From positions 1 to 64,000 of the forward strand of contig CAJJBI010000005.1 of NCBI GenBank assembly GCA_905182465.1: DNA of 64,000 nt, written 5' to 3'. The DNA is from Opitutaceae bacterium BACL24 MAG-120322-bin51 (GTDB taxonomy: Bacteria > Verrucomicrobiota > Verrucomicrobiia > Opitutales > Coraliomargaritaceae). This document shows, piece after piece, positions 12,912 to 22,566 of the stretch (positions within the stretch are counted from its first letter, which is position 1; each line of letters starts with the position of its first letter). The notes below the pieces were generated by a model. The model made no database searches. It was not told the origin of the DNA and worked only from the letters and a program-made list of their open reading frames with translations. The position numbers and the translations under genes were made by a program.

Positions 12912-15900
12912 ATGCAACTTAAAGACAACAACACTGCTGAATGCACGGAATCTCAAGAGAATTCACTACTTGAAATTCACGACTATGATGAGATGCCTCC
13001 GTTCTTTATGTCGCTGATTAGTCGGGATAACTTGTGGGCTTTTATCTCTAGTCGCGGTTCGCTTTCTGCAGGCCGAGAAAGTGCTGAAAAATCAATTTTT
13101 CCCTATGTCACGGTCGACAAAATACACGACAGTTACGGAATAACTGGGCCACGCACAATGATCCGCCTGAAAGGCAATGAACTATGGGAACCATTCACCC
13201 CACATGCCGCAAAAAAGCCCGACTTAGAACGGACTTTGTCTAAGGGGGCACTGGGCAACTCGATCTGCTTCGAAGAAAAACGAATCCAAGATGGCTTATC
13301 TTTTAAATATCGTTGGCAGCCCGCCGGGCGTTTTGGTTTGGCTCGCACAGCCTGCTTGGAAAACCGCGGCAATCAGGCAGTTCAACTAAATGTTTTAGAC
13401 GGCATCGCCAATATATTACCCCCTGGCTTGGATTCGCGCATGCAAGCAAACAGTAGTGTATTGACCGACGCTTATAAGCAAAGCGAGCTGCAAGCCAACT
13501 CTCGCATGGCAGTCTATTCCACAGCATCAGGAATTACGGATCGCCCCGAACCGATGGAAAATCTTCGCGCTAACTGTGCTTGGTCTTCTGGCCTTGATGA
13601 AGCCGCTGTTACCTCTGGCCACAGAAGCACCTGATGCAATGATCCGTGCTGAAGCAATTGATCCGTGCGATCTAAACTGCGGGCAGCGTGGCGCCTATTG
13701 GTTGCACGGTGAAGTAAGCCTAGAGCCTGGTCAAAAAAAGGAATGGGTGATCGTACTCGATTCTGATCTAGATGCTGCAGGAATTGCTAAACGTATCGAT
13801 GAATTAGATACAAAAAATGGGGCAAGCTTGATAGCTGAAGCGATCGAAAGTAATGCGTCGGAACTTGCTGGATTATTAACCAGTGCGGATGCGTTCCAAT
13901 GCGGGAACGACTTAATGTCGCAAATTCATCACACCGCTAATGTTCTCTTCAACTCCATGCGTGGAGGAGTCTTCATCAACGGGTATGACATCAAGGGAGA
14001 GCACCTACAGGCGCATGTCAAGCAAGCCAATCGTAGGCTCTATGATTTGCACGAGACTGCCCTCTCAAGCTTGAATGGCTTGTTGAATTACAAAGAATGT
14101 CGTAGCCAAATTGAAGCGCTTAATGACCTGGATTTACTCCGGCTATTCTTAGAGTATTTACCTCTGACCTTCAGTCGACGACATGGTGACCCTAGTCGAC
14201 CATGGAACAAGTTTGTCATAAAAACTCATGACTCAGACGGCAGTCCCGTGCATGGCTTATCAAGGTAATTGGAGGGATATCTTTCAAAATTGGGAATCTT
14301 TATGCCTAAGCTACCCACTCTTCCTAGAACACGTCGTAGCGAAGTTCCTGAACACATCAACCATGGACGGCTACAACCCGTATCGTATATTCGACGGCGG
14401 ATTCGACTGGGAAGAAATCGACGCGGATGATCCTTTTTCTGGCATTGGTTATTGGGGCGATCATCAAATCGTATACTTACTACGCTTGATCGAAACATTG
14501 CGTGCGCATGAGCCTGAGGTCTTAAACAAATGGTTAGACGAAAGAGCATTTGTTTTTGCCAATGTCCCCTACCGCATCAAACCGCTAGAGGCTATTTTAG
14601 ACAATCCCAAATCAACTATCATCTTTGATGCGGATTTAAGTACGAAAATTAGAATACAAGCCCAAGAAGAAGGCAGTGATGGTGCATTGCTGAGAGCTGC
14701 AGATGCATCGATCCAGAAGGCCAACCTGACTGAAAAACTATTAATTCCGGCGCTTGTGAAATTGAGTAATTTTGTGCCAGGAGGTGGTGTTTGGATGAAC
14801 ACCGAACGACCAGAATGGAATGATGCCAACAATGCGCTCGTAGGAAACGGTTTGTCGATGGTGACGGCTGGCCACCTGTTGCGATACGTAAGATTTTGTC
14901 GCGATTGGTGGAGTCAGCTCGACCACGACAAGCAAATATCTTTAAGCGCTCCAGTGGCTGATTTTGTCGATTCCTTGCTAAGTATTTTTTCTAATAAGAA
15001 TACTGACCCGCACGCCAGCACTGCAGATGATGTTTTGCGTGCGCAGGTGGTTCGTGAGCTAGGCCTTTCGGGCCAGTGCTATCGAGAGCATGTCTACGCT
15101 GGCGATTTTGAGACTCAACGGAAGTTAGCATTAAAAACTGTGCTTCAACTACTAGATAATGCTGACCGTTGGCTAAGAGCTAGCTTGTTAGCTGCCAAGC
15201 GCGCAGACGGACTAATGAATAGCTATAACCTTCTTGATTATTCAGTGGACCGTAACTCGATGTCAGTCGGTGAACTAAATGAAATGCTCGAGGGACAGGT
15301 GTCTGGGCTAAGCGCTGGTCATTTAAGTAGCGCTGAAGCAGTCGAACTAGTCGATACTATGTTTGAAAGTCAGCTGTATGTTGAAGATCGCAACAGCTTC
15401 TTATTATACCCAGATCGCAAGTTGCCAATGTTTATGGATAAGGGTCTGATCCAGGAGACTGCTCTTGAATCCAGTCAACTATTGCAACACATGATCAGCG
15501 AAGGTGACGCACGACTGGTAACACAAGACATCCAAGGTAAATTACGATTTGCATCTGAATTAGAGAATAAGGATGCACTGTTATTACTACTTGAGGAACT
15601 TTCAACTGAACTAAGGCTCACAGATTTAGTAGAAAAAGAATTCAGCTTAATCCTGAATATCTATGAAAATACATTTAACCACCGAGCCTTCACTGGGCGC
15701 AGTGGCGGCATGTTTTCCTTCGAGGGCCTTGGTTGCATCTATTGGCACCAGGTTTCTAAACTGCTGCTTGCCGTACAAGAATGTTTCTTTAACGAGGCTG
15801 AGAAAACATCACCAGACAATGAGCTACTCAACGCGCTAGGCGTGCGATACTACAAAATTCGAAAAGGCTTAGGATTTAACAAGTCAGCAAAGGAATATGG

Positions 15901-16357
15901 TGCATTTCCCTCCGACCCCTATTCTCACACTCCCGCGCACAGCGGTGCCCAGCAACCTGGAATGACTGGGCAGGTAAAGGAAGAAATAATAACGCGGTTT
16001 GGTGAGTTAGGTATTCGTATCCGTGCGGGTGCACTCAACATTGATCCTCGATTGCTACAAACTTCCGAATTCACCCACCAATCACGCACCTTTGAAACAA
16101 CGGGTGTCGACGGTAAGCATGAAAGCTTTGAGCTCAAAAGCGGCTCACTCGCTTTCACTTACTGCCAGACGCCTTTCATCTATAGTATAGGCACTGATAC
16201 GGCACACATCCGAATAGAAATAGACTATCAGGATGATAACCAACTAGTATCAGAGGGCAGTCAGTTGCCAGCAGATGCCTACCTAGATGTGATTCAGCGA
16301 AAAGGTAACATCCGTAGCGTGAGGGTAAGCATACCCGAACAGATACTCTTCCAATAA
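12912..16357 (+). CDS. Large cytosolic cellobiose-phosphorylase-like protein, two frameshifts
   Basis: Three overlapping reading frames (to 13634, 13576-14268, 14228-16357) read as one protein of about 1147 aa once two surplus bases are ignored: one near 13605-13635 and one in GGCTTATCA near 14255. There is no signal peptide, so it should act on imported sugars. Blocks such as LDGIANILPPGLDS, MRGGVFINGYDI, GDPSRPWNKF, DGYNPYRIF and YWGDHQIVYLLRLIE are what I recall from uncharacterised proteins annotated as cellobiose-phosphorylase-like, with an (alpha/alpha)6 catalytic core. That family link rests on recall, not on a search. The start at 12912 is preferred over GTG 12870, which would place the operator inside the coding region. 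It may be a phosphorylase or hydrolase of oligosaccharides from the target glycan. Confidence 0.75.
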
Positions 16358-16365
16358 ACGAACCG

Positions 16366-16395
16366 TCAACTTTCTGTCACCTGAAAGATAGTTGA
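16366..16395 (+). terminator. Weak hairpin after the phosphorylase-like gene
   Basis: TCAACTTTC pairs imperfectly with GAAAGATAGTTGA a few bases after the stop at 16357. There is no T run, so this is a doubtful terminator or a processing structure. Confidence 0.25.
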
Positions 16396-16407
16396 TCTTA
16401 TAAACTA

Positions 16408-16421
16408 GCGCATTGGAGCGC
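16408..16421. promoter_or_regulatory. Variant operator upstream of GH16 gene
   Basis: GCGCATTGGAGCGC has the same 14-bp geometry as GTGCATTAAAGTGC at 12872-12885, with identity at 10 of 14 positions and transitions at the other four. It lies 54 bp before the GH16 start, where an operator would be expected. Confidence 0.4.
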
Positions 16422-16474
16422 TTAATACATATACTTCTTTAACTAATAAATACCATTATAGATTCACCTGCCAC

Positions 16475-17368
16475 ATGAACGTTCTTAGATTATCTAACAA
16501 TGCGACGAGCATTTTACTATTAGTCCTATTTTCTGGCTCCAGCGTGGCATGCGCTACGCCTAATGCTTCTCTTAACCCAGAGCGCTGGGCGTTCTCTTGG
16601 TCGGATGAGTTCGACTATACCGGAAAGCCGAATCCAGAGATCTGGGACTATGATTATGGCTACCTCGGCTTTAATGAAGAGCTACAAAACTACACCGACC
16701 AGTCTAAGAATGTTCGTGTAGAAAATGGGGCACTAGTCATTGAAGCTCGACTGGACGTAGTCAGTGCAAAGCGCTCTAAAGAAGTGGTGCTGGAATTAAA
16801 AGGCTTCAATACGGATGCATCGATACTTGGCAATAAAGAGTTCACTTCGGCGCGACTAGTCACTCGAGGTAAGAAAGAATTTGCACATGCACGGGTGGAA
16901 GCACGCGCGCGCTTTACTCAGGGTCGCGGTTCTTGGCCAGCGATCTGGTTGCTTGGTGATGAGACAGATGACCTGTGGCCTATATGCGGTGAGATGGATA
17001 TTATGGAGCACGTCGGTTACGATCCAAACCACGTGCACTCGGCCGTTCACACCAAGCACTCAAATTTCATGAACCACATCAACGTTAAGGACAGTGTGAT
17101 CTTGCCAGATGTCTGGGCTGAATTTCACACCTACGCAGTTGAATGGAACGTAGGTGAGATCCGGTTCTTTATTGACGACATCTGCTACCATGTAGTGCCG
17201 AAGGGCGAACGTACTGACGACGACTGGCCCTTCACTGAAGACGACTTCTACTACCTAATCCTGAACATTGCCGTGGGCGGTAGTTGGGGCGGGATCGAGG
17301 GCATCGATATGGAAAGCTATCCGCAACAGATGATAGTCGATTACGTGCGTGTTTTTGAGAGGAAATAA
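16475..17368 (+). CDS. Secreted GH16 glycoside hydrolase (endo-glycanase)
   Basis: This 297-aa protein carries the GH16 retaining catalytic signature E-x-D-x-x-E as GEMDIMEH, with Glu173 (nucleophile), Asp175 and Glu178 (acid/base). Other GH16 markers are FSWSDEFDYTG, SARLVTRGK, GSWPAIWLLG and the closing VDYVRVFER. The N-terminal 26 residues are a signal peptide ending SSVAC, possibly lipoprotein-like although the lipobox is imperfect. The shape is closest to laminarinase/beta-glucanase-like GH16. Agarase, porphyranase and carrageenase activities also occur in the family, and the sulfatase neighbours favour a sulfated substrate. It converges with the sulfatase at 17436. Confidence 0.93.
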   Translation: MNVLRLSNNATSILLLVLFSGSSVACATPNASLNPERWAFSWSDEFDYTGKPNPEIWDYDYGYLGFNEELQNYTDQSKNVRVENGALVIEARLDVVSAKRSKEVVLELKGFNTDASILGNKEFTSARLVTRGKKEFAHARVEARARFTQGRGSWPAIWLLGDETDDLWPICGEMDIMEHVGYDPNHVHSAVHTKHSNFMNHINVKDSVILPDVWAEFHTYAVEWNVGEIRFFIDDICYHVVPKGERTDDDWPFTEDDFYYLILNIAVGGSWGGIEGIDMESYPQQMIVDYVRVFERK

Positions 17369-17435
17369 ATCTTCGCAGCTTCCATTTTCCAAATCCGACA
17401 AGTAGTTAAACTAACGATCAGATTTCAGAGTGTAA

Positions 17436-18899
17436 CTATTTTGCCCATTCGGGACGGTCTTGATATTCAAGCTTTTGGACGTGGCGGTTACGCCCTGGTT
17501 TAACAGCTTCGTCTTGCTTTTTCGCGAGAGCCATCAGCTCTTCAACTACGTCCGTGTGTTGATCCGCGATGTTATACTTTTCGCTTGGATCATGACCTAG
17601 GTGAAATAACAGAGGATTCTCATACTTGATTCTGGGTTCACCATCCCCCCATGCACCTTCAGTAATTAGGTGAAGTTTCCAGGGACCAGAACGAACCGCG
17701 TATAGTTCCTCTTTTCTGTAAAAAAAGAATTCACTACGCGGACTGTTCCCGCCCTTGAGGGCGGGCATCAGATTCAAACTATCTTCGCCTCTTGCAGTCT
17801 CTTGGGCGAGTGCTGCGAAAGTGGTATATAGATCTAGCGCGGAGCCGATACCTCGGCAGATGGAGCCAGCCTCGATCGTCCCAGGCCACCAGAATAGGGT
17901 TGGTTCGCGCATACCGCCCTCCCAAGTGGTGCCCTTGCCGCTACGCAATAGTCCAGCGCTGCCGCCACGTTCATCCATTATGAGCCAAGGCCCGTTATCA
18001 GAGGTAAAGACCACTAGGGTATTTTCGGCCAAACCAGACTCCCTCAGGGTATCGAGAATAGTTCCAACAGATGCATCTAATTCTTCGATGACATCGCCGT
18101 AAAGCCCGCGCCGGCTTTTGTCGCGGAATTCAGCAGACGCATGGAGTGGGATGTGCGGAAAGCTAGACGCATAGTAGAGGAAAAATGGCCGCTCTTTGTT
18201 GTTCTGTATAAACTCAACGCAGCGCTCAGTACTACGGCGAGTCAGAGTTGTTTGATCGCACGGATACTCAATCACTTGATCGCCTTCCATCAACGGCACC
18301 CAGTCATTAATCTTGTTCCCCCGCGCCTGGACATGCTCAAGAGTCATCCCCTCGCGAAGTAAAACATCTTCAGCAAACGACATCCTCGGATCAAGGCGCA
18401 TATCATTCGAATACGGAATGCCGAAATAGCTATCAAAGCCCTGATTAGTGGGTAGATACTGCGACTGATGACCGAGATGCCACTTGCCTACACAAGCAGT
18501 CACATAGCCCGCTTCTTTCAGTGTTTCGGCAATGGTGACCTCCGCCGGATCTAAGCCTTCGGCCGACCACTCAAAAAATACGGCCGAGGCGGTGCCGGTC
18601 TTGACTGGATAGCGACCAGTGAGCAGGCCGGCGCGACTAGCGGAACAAACTGGGGCAGGCGCATAGAAGTCAGTCCAGCGCTGTCCTTCGGAAGCCATTT
18701 GATCAAGCTGGGGGGTATCAATGGTCGGATGACCATAACATCCCAAATCGCCGTAGCCGAGGTCATCCGTATAAATCAATACGATGTTTGGCGCTTGCGC
18801 AGCTATACTCGAGAAAGAGAAGACACAAAGCAAAGTGGCTATCAAAGAAACGCAAGTTAGGCAGAAATTGGAGGGGCTGAGTCTAGTCTTCATTAGCAT
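17436..18899 (-). CDS. Secreted sulfatase (CSASR type, arylsulfatase-A-like)
   Basis: An intact 487-aa sulfatase. A signal peptide (LIATLLCVFSFSSIAA) precedes APNIVLIYTDDLGYGDLGCYG with Asp45-Asp46. The modification motif is CSASR (Cys85), the C-x-A-x-R variant, followed by AGLLTGRYPVKTG. GKWHLGH and FTSDNGPW complete the active-site frame. This branch differs from the other four sulfatases in the window, suggesting a different sulfate position. It follows the second GH16 gene by 127 bp on the same strand and could share its transcript. The start could be the second ATG (18893). Confidence 0.93.
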   Translation of the reverse strand: MLMKTRLSPSNFCLTCVSLIATLLCVFSFSSIAAQAPNIVLIYTDDLGYGDLGCYGHPTIDTPQLDQMASEGQRWTDFYAPAPVCSASRAGLLTGRYPVKTGTASAVFFEWSAEGLDPAEVTIAETLKEAGYVTACVGKWHLGHQSQYLPTNQGFDSYFGIPYSNDMRLDPRMSFAEDVLLREGMTLEHVQARGNKINDWVPLMEGDQVIEYPCDQTTLTRRSTERCVEFIQNNKERPFFLYYASSFPHIPLHASAEFRDKSRRGLYGDVIEELDASVGTILDTLRESGLAENTLVVFTSDNGPWLIMDERGGSAGLLRSGKGTTWEGGMREPTLFWWPGTIEAGSICRGIGSALDLYTTFAALAQETARGEDSLNLMPALKGGNSPRSEFFFYRKEELYAVRSGPWKLHLITEGAWGDGEPRIKYENPLLFHLGHDPSEKYNIADQHTDVVEELMALAKKQDEAVKPGRNRHVQKLEYQDRPEWAK

Positions 18900-19026
18900 A
18901 CTCTACAGATAGATTAGAGTGAGCGAGTAAGCCAACTGCTAATTCACTAGTTTCTAGGACTAGGCTGGTCCTCTAATCAAGTTCAGCGAATAGACAGTGC
19001 AGGTAGCATGTTATCCAAATCGATGT

Positions 19027-20178
19027 CTACTGCCGGCCATATACGCGGATATACTCAACCTCCAAGCGCTCTGCAGTCAGTGATGGATCAATCTTTCTGG
19101 CTCGTCCGCCACCCATAGCCAGGTTCATTATTAAATTCTGCGGGTCGTTAAACGGATATTCCAAGGCATTCGCATTTTTGTCATACGTGAAGACATGCTC
19201 GCCATTCAAAAAGATCTGCAGCGATTCTGGTGTCCATTCCAATGCATAAGTGTGGAACTTACCGGCCATTTGCTGAACATGCTTTTTGCTGGCGATGTGG
19301 TTACCCTGCTTAAAGTAATAAGCGCGCGTGTGGCAGGAGAAGTGAGTTAGGCCATCGCCAGTTTCATCATCGATTTCCCGCCCGTAATTTTCCAAAATGT
19401 CCAACTCTCCGCAATAGGGCCAAGAGACTTCATCACGGTAAGCATCGCCCAGCAACCATATCGCAGCCCAGCACCCATCGCGCCCAGAGATCTTGGCACT
19501 GAACTCTATTTTTCCATAGAGTAAACTCATCCGTCCACGTGTGGTCAGCCGAGCCGAGGTCCAGCCACCATCTTCGCGATCCTTGCGCGCTTCAATGATG
19601 AGCCGACCGTTTTCACAGCGGGCATTTTCGAGACGATTTTCGGTATAGTAGTGGGGTTCGCGATTACCCCAGCCCCAGTTACCGATGTCGTAAGCCCAAA
19701 CCTTAGGGTCGGGCGCGCCATCTTCTTCAAACTCATCCGACCAAACGAGCGCCCATTCGTCGCCCTCAAGGTTCTGCTTCAGGGTATATGGAGTCAGCTC
19801 ATGCTCCTTCAATAAGGTGAACCTGACCCACTCGATCGTGGCGGCACCTTCGATGAAATTGACCCTCATGTTATGCACGCCTGTGTTCAGGGGAGAACCA
19901 TCTTTTTGAACAACGACGAATTGGTCGGCCGACTTGACCGGCATCGCCGCAGTAATGTCATAAGTGCGGCCGTCCAGATTATGGATGTAATCTTCAATGA
20001 ATAAAATCGCTTCACCCTTCGCTGACACCTCGACGCGATAGCGCCCGGCAATGGGTATCTCGACATCAAAAACTGAATCTTTAAATTCAGACTTATTCAC
20101 AGTTACTTGCATAGACATAGCCGGTGACCCCATAAGTATAATGACTCCTAAAACGAAAATTGATAGTTTTCCAAACAT
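19027..20178 (-). CDS. Secreted GH16 glycoside hydrolase with N-terminal beta-sandwich domain
   Basis: From the ATG at 20178 the protein has 383 aa. This start is chosen over an upstream in-frame ATG (20259) because AGAGGA lies just before it and a signal peptide (FGKLSIFVLGVIILMGSPAMS) follows directly. Residues 25 to about 125 look like a carbohydrate-binding beta-sandwich (GRYRVEVSAKGEAILFIED). The GH16 domain begins at WALVWSDEF and has GELDILENYG, giving Glu258, Asp260 and Glu263. ARLTTRGRMSLLYGKIE and VEYIRVYGR are family hallmarks. It lies 102 bp downstream of the sugar transporter, probably in the same operon. It may differ from the first GH16 in substrate binding because of the extra domain. 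Confidence 0.92.
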   Translation of the reverse strand: MFGKLSIFVLGVIILMGSPAMSMQVTVNKSEFKDSVFDVEIPIAGRYRVEVSAKGEAILFIEDYIHNLDGRTYDITAAMPVKSADQFVVVQKDGSPLNTGVHNMRVNFIEGAATIEWVRFTLLKEHELTPYTLKQNLEGDEWALVWSDEFEEDGAPDPKVWAYDIGNWGWGNREPHYYTENRLENARCENGRLIIEARKDREDGGWTSARLTTRGRMSLLYGKIEFSAKISGRDGCWAAIWLLGDAYRDEVSWPYCGELDILENYGREIDDETGDGLTHFSCHTRAYYFKQGNHIASKKHVQQMAGKFHTYALEWTPESLQIFLNGEHVFTYDKNANALEYPFNDPQNLIMNLAMGGGRARKIDPSLTAERLEVEYIRVYGRQ

Positions 20179-20280
20179 AATTCCTCTAAAAAATAATGCA
20201 TCTATAGATCTTAGATGATGAATCTTTAACTGCCAGCGCCTGCTGGTTCTATAAGTCATTCACGTGCTCTAAGACTATAT

Positions 20281-21720
20281 CTATGAAGTTTCCTCTTCTT
20301 CAGATTCCTCTGCTAGTGCCCTCGCCTCTGCTAGCTCTGCATGCATCTGCTTAATCGTCTTCTCGTCTAAGCTTAGGAAGCATAAGACAACACCGTTAAG
20401 CAATGCGAGTATCCCGGGGATAATACTAAACATCACACAAATGCCCATCAAAGTGCCGGGTGATTGTTCCTCATTCGGTTGGTAACCAAAGCCTGCAAGC
20501 ATCCAACCTGAGGCAGCACCACCAATGGTCAGCCCTAATTTCTGTGCAAACATTGCAGCAGACATCACCAATCCAGTCGCCCGCCGTCCGAACTTCCATT
20601 CTCCATAATCGGCCACGTCTGTATAGAGAGCCCAGACCAATGCGGGTGTAGGACCTGCTAATAAACTGCCCAGTAGGTTGACTGCAAACATCGTCCAATA
20701 GGCGTGCGCTGGGATGAAAAAGAAGCCAATGACTGTCGCTGCATTTAGCAGAGTGAATAATATCAAGGCATTGCGTTTGCCCATTGCTCGAGCTACCAGA
20801 CCTGTGAGGGTCACTCCTGCGATAAACATGAGCGTCCCTGAAGATAAGAAAACGGTAAAGCGGTCAAACTCTAGGAAGAACCACGAATCCGGGTTACCAA
20901 GGGTAAACAATGGAAGAAAGCCATCATCGACATAATATTTAAAAAAGTGAACGCCCACTGCACCACGTACTGCGACATTCGATAGCGTGCATACCGCTGC
21001 GATTACCATGATCACCCATGGCCTGTTACGCATCAAAAAGCGGATGTCATCACTTAGCTTGACGTGCTTCTTTGGCTGCGGCTTCACGCGTTCTTTGGTC
21101 GTCGCGTATGTGATAAAGAACATTAAGACTGAAACGACCCCAAACAGCGCCATCGTCCATTGAAAGCCTAGCGCCTCATCGTCTCCGCCAAACATCTTGA
21201 CCAGCGGACGCACCAACAAGGAAACAACAAAGCCGCCGCTGAATGCCCCCACAAAACGATAAGTGGACAGCGCCATTCGTTCCATAGAATTCGGAGTGAT
21301 GACGCCCATCATTGCTGAGTATGGGACGTTAATCGCCGTATAAATCATCTTAAAACCAATGAAGGTAAGATAGGCATAAATTAGTTTCCCCAACTCCGCC
21401 AAATCTGGATTGGCGAATATCGCATAGCCAAAGGCTCCATAAGGAATCGCAAACCAAAGCAAGAAGGGACGGTATTTACCTTTCTTGGTATCCACCCTGT
21501 CGGCGATCGCGCCCATAATTGGGTCGTTCACGGCATCCCAGAAGTTCGCCAATAAATACATGGTGCCGACCGCTCCAGCACTCAAACCAAACACATCCGT
21601 GTAATAATAAAACAGGAAGATATTAAAGAACTGGAAGTATAAATTAGACGCTGTATCGCCAAGACCGTAGCCTATTTTTTCAGTCCGAGAGAGCGTTCCG
21701 CTATTTTTTTGTGTCTGCAT
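20281..21720 (-). CDS. GPH-family (MelB-like) sugar:cation symporter
   Basis: This 479-aa membrane protein has about 12 hydrophobic segments. The N-terminal signature EKIGYGLGDTASN and NDPIMGAIADRVDTKKGKYRPFLLW is diagnostic of the glycoside-pentoside-hexuronide symporter family within the MFS. The C terminus is acidic and cytosolic. Such carriers import mono- or oligosaccharides with Na+ or H+ across the inner membrane. It appears to head an operon with the GH16 gene (19027-20178) and possibly the sulfatase beyond, and a strong operator candidate lies 99 bp upstream. It would deliver depolymerised glycan to the cytosolic phosphorylase-like enzyme. Confidence 0.93.
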   Translation of the reverse strand: MQTQKNSGTLSRTEKIGYGLGDTASNLYFQFFNIFLFYYYTDVFGLSAGAVGTMYLLANFWDAVNDPIMGAIADRVDTKKGKYRPFLLWFAIPYGAFGYAIFANPDLAELGKLIYAYLTFIGFKMIYTAINVPYSAMMGVITPNSMERMALSTYRFVGAFSGGFVVSLLVRPLVKMFGGDDEALGFQWTMALFGVVSVLMFFITYATTKERVKPQPKKHVKLSDDIRFLMRNRPWVIMVIAAVCTLSNVAVRGAVGVHFFKYYVDDGFLPLFTLGNPDSWFFLEFDRFTVFLSSGTLMFIAGVTLTGLVARAMGKRNALILFTLLNAATVIGFFFIPAHAYWTMFAVNLLGSLLAGPTPALVWALYTDVADYGEWKFGRRATGLVMSAAMFAQKLGLTIGGAASGWMLAGFGYQPNEEQSPGTLMGICVMFSIIPGILALLNGVVLCFLSLDEKTIKQMHAELAEARALAEESEEEETS

Positions 21721-21818
21721 GATTGGGTGTAGGGGTAAAATTCATTTGGATGACTGAACTAACTAAAAGTGGATGGTTCCACTCAAAAATAATATTGATC
21801 CAAAAAACATCCCATCAA

Positions 21819-21832
21819 TGCACTTTTATGCA
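21819..21832. promoter_or_regulatory. Candidate LacI-type operator, TGCA-N6-TGCA
   Basis: TGCACTTTTATGCA, read on the minus strand as TGCATAAAAGTGCA, differs from the site at 12873 by one base. It lies 99 bp upstream of the sugar transporter and 94 bp before the small secreted-protein gene, so it could serve both. Confidence 0.6.
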
Positions 21833-21925
21833 CAACATGCAAGGGTAATCTGCTTTTCTACATTTTCTAGCTAATTATAAATGTGTTAAAAAAATTCACT
21901 CAGACAAATTGACGTAATACCATCC

Positions 21926-22417
21926 ATGAAAATACAGATCCTATTTTTTTAGCGATCCTTCTAATCCTTTTTCCCAAAGCGGTTTGTAGCCGATGTTTAT
22001 GAAGGTTTCGATATGGCCGATCTAGATTCGGCTCCTCTCGCTAGTAGTGAAGCCACTCGTGTCGGCAATACAAGTAGTGGATGGAACAGCACCTGGCAGG
22101 TAACTGCTGGAAAGCCCTTCGTAGAGGCAACCGATTTGGAAATCAAAGGATTTGATTTCGTTGGTGGTTCATTGGAAGTCAGAGGTGAGCGCAAACCTAA
22201 CTCCATTGGTCAAGGCGTCGCGATGCGTTTGGCTGAACTGGGTAGTGAGCCGGAACAAGTTGGCCAATATCTTCGTGAGGAAATAAAAAAATCCAAGCGC
22301 GGTCTGTTTGGCGGCATGATCGTATCATGCTTTTCTGTTGGAATGCCTAAAGTCACCTTTGATGAATTCCGAAGTTCACAAGAAAGTCTTGCTGATGCCG
22401 TCGGACTAAGCCGCTAG
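21926..22417 (+). CDS. Small secreted protein of unknown function, two compensating frameshifts
   Basis: From ATG 21926 the sequence encodes a signal peptide (MKIQILFF, then LAILLILFPKAV) only if one T is added to the T7 run near 21950. It returns to frame near 21990 if one base is dropped. From about 21993 it reads on uninterrupted (YEGFDMADLDS) to 22417, about 163 aa in all. The segment GFDMADL...GWNSTWQ...GGSLEVRGERK resembles the N-terminal part of secreted beta-sandwich proteins of marine Verrucomicrobiota. The C-terminal 60 residues are lysine-rich and differ in style. If the signal peptide is not real, the minimal gene is 22013-22417. It is not recognised as a named family. Confidence 0.5.
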
Positions 22418-22566
22418 TATTGTTACGCATAGCTTCGGCCCTTAAAACAGTTTGTAGATTAAGTAAGCTTTCGCAGCTGCACTCAATTAATTTGCGAACA
22501 GCATTATTAATGAATAGACAGCTACTTTGAATTTTACACCTTACACTAATTACTAGTTATTTTATT

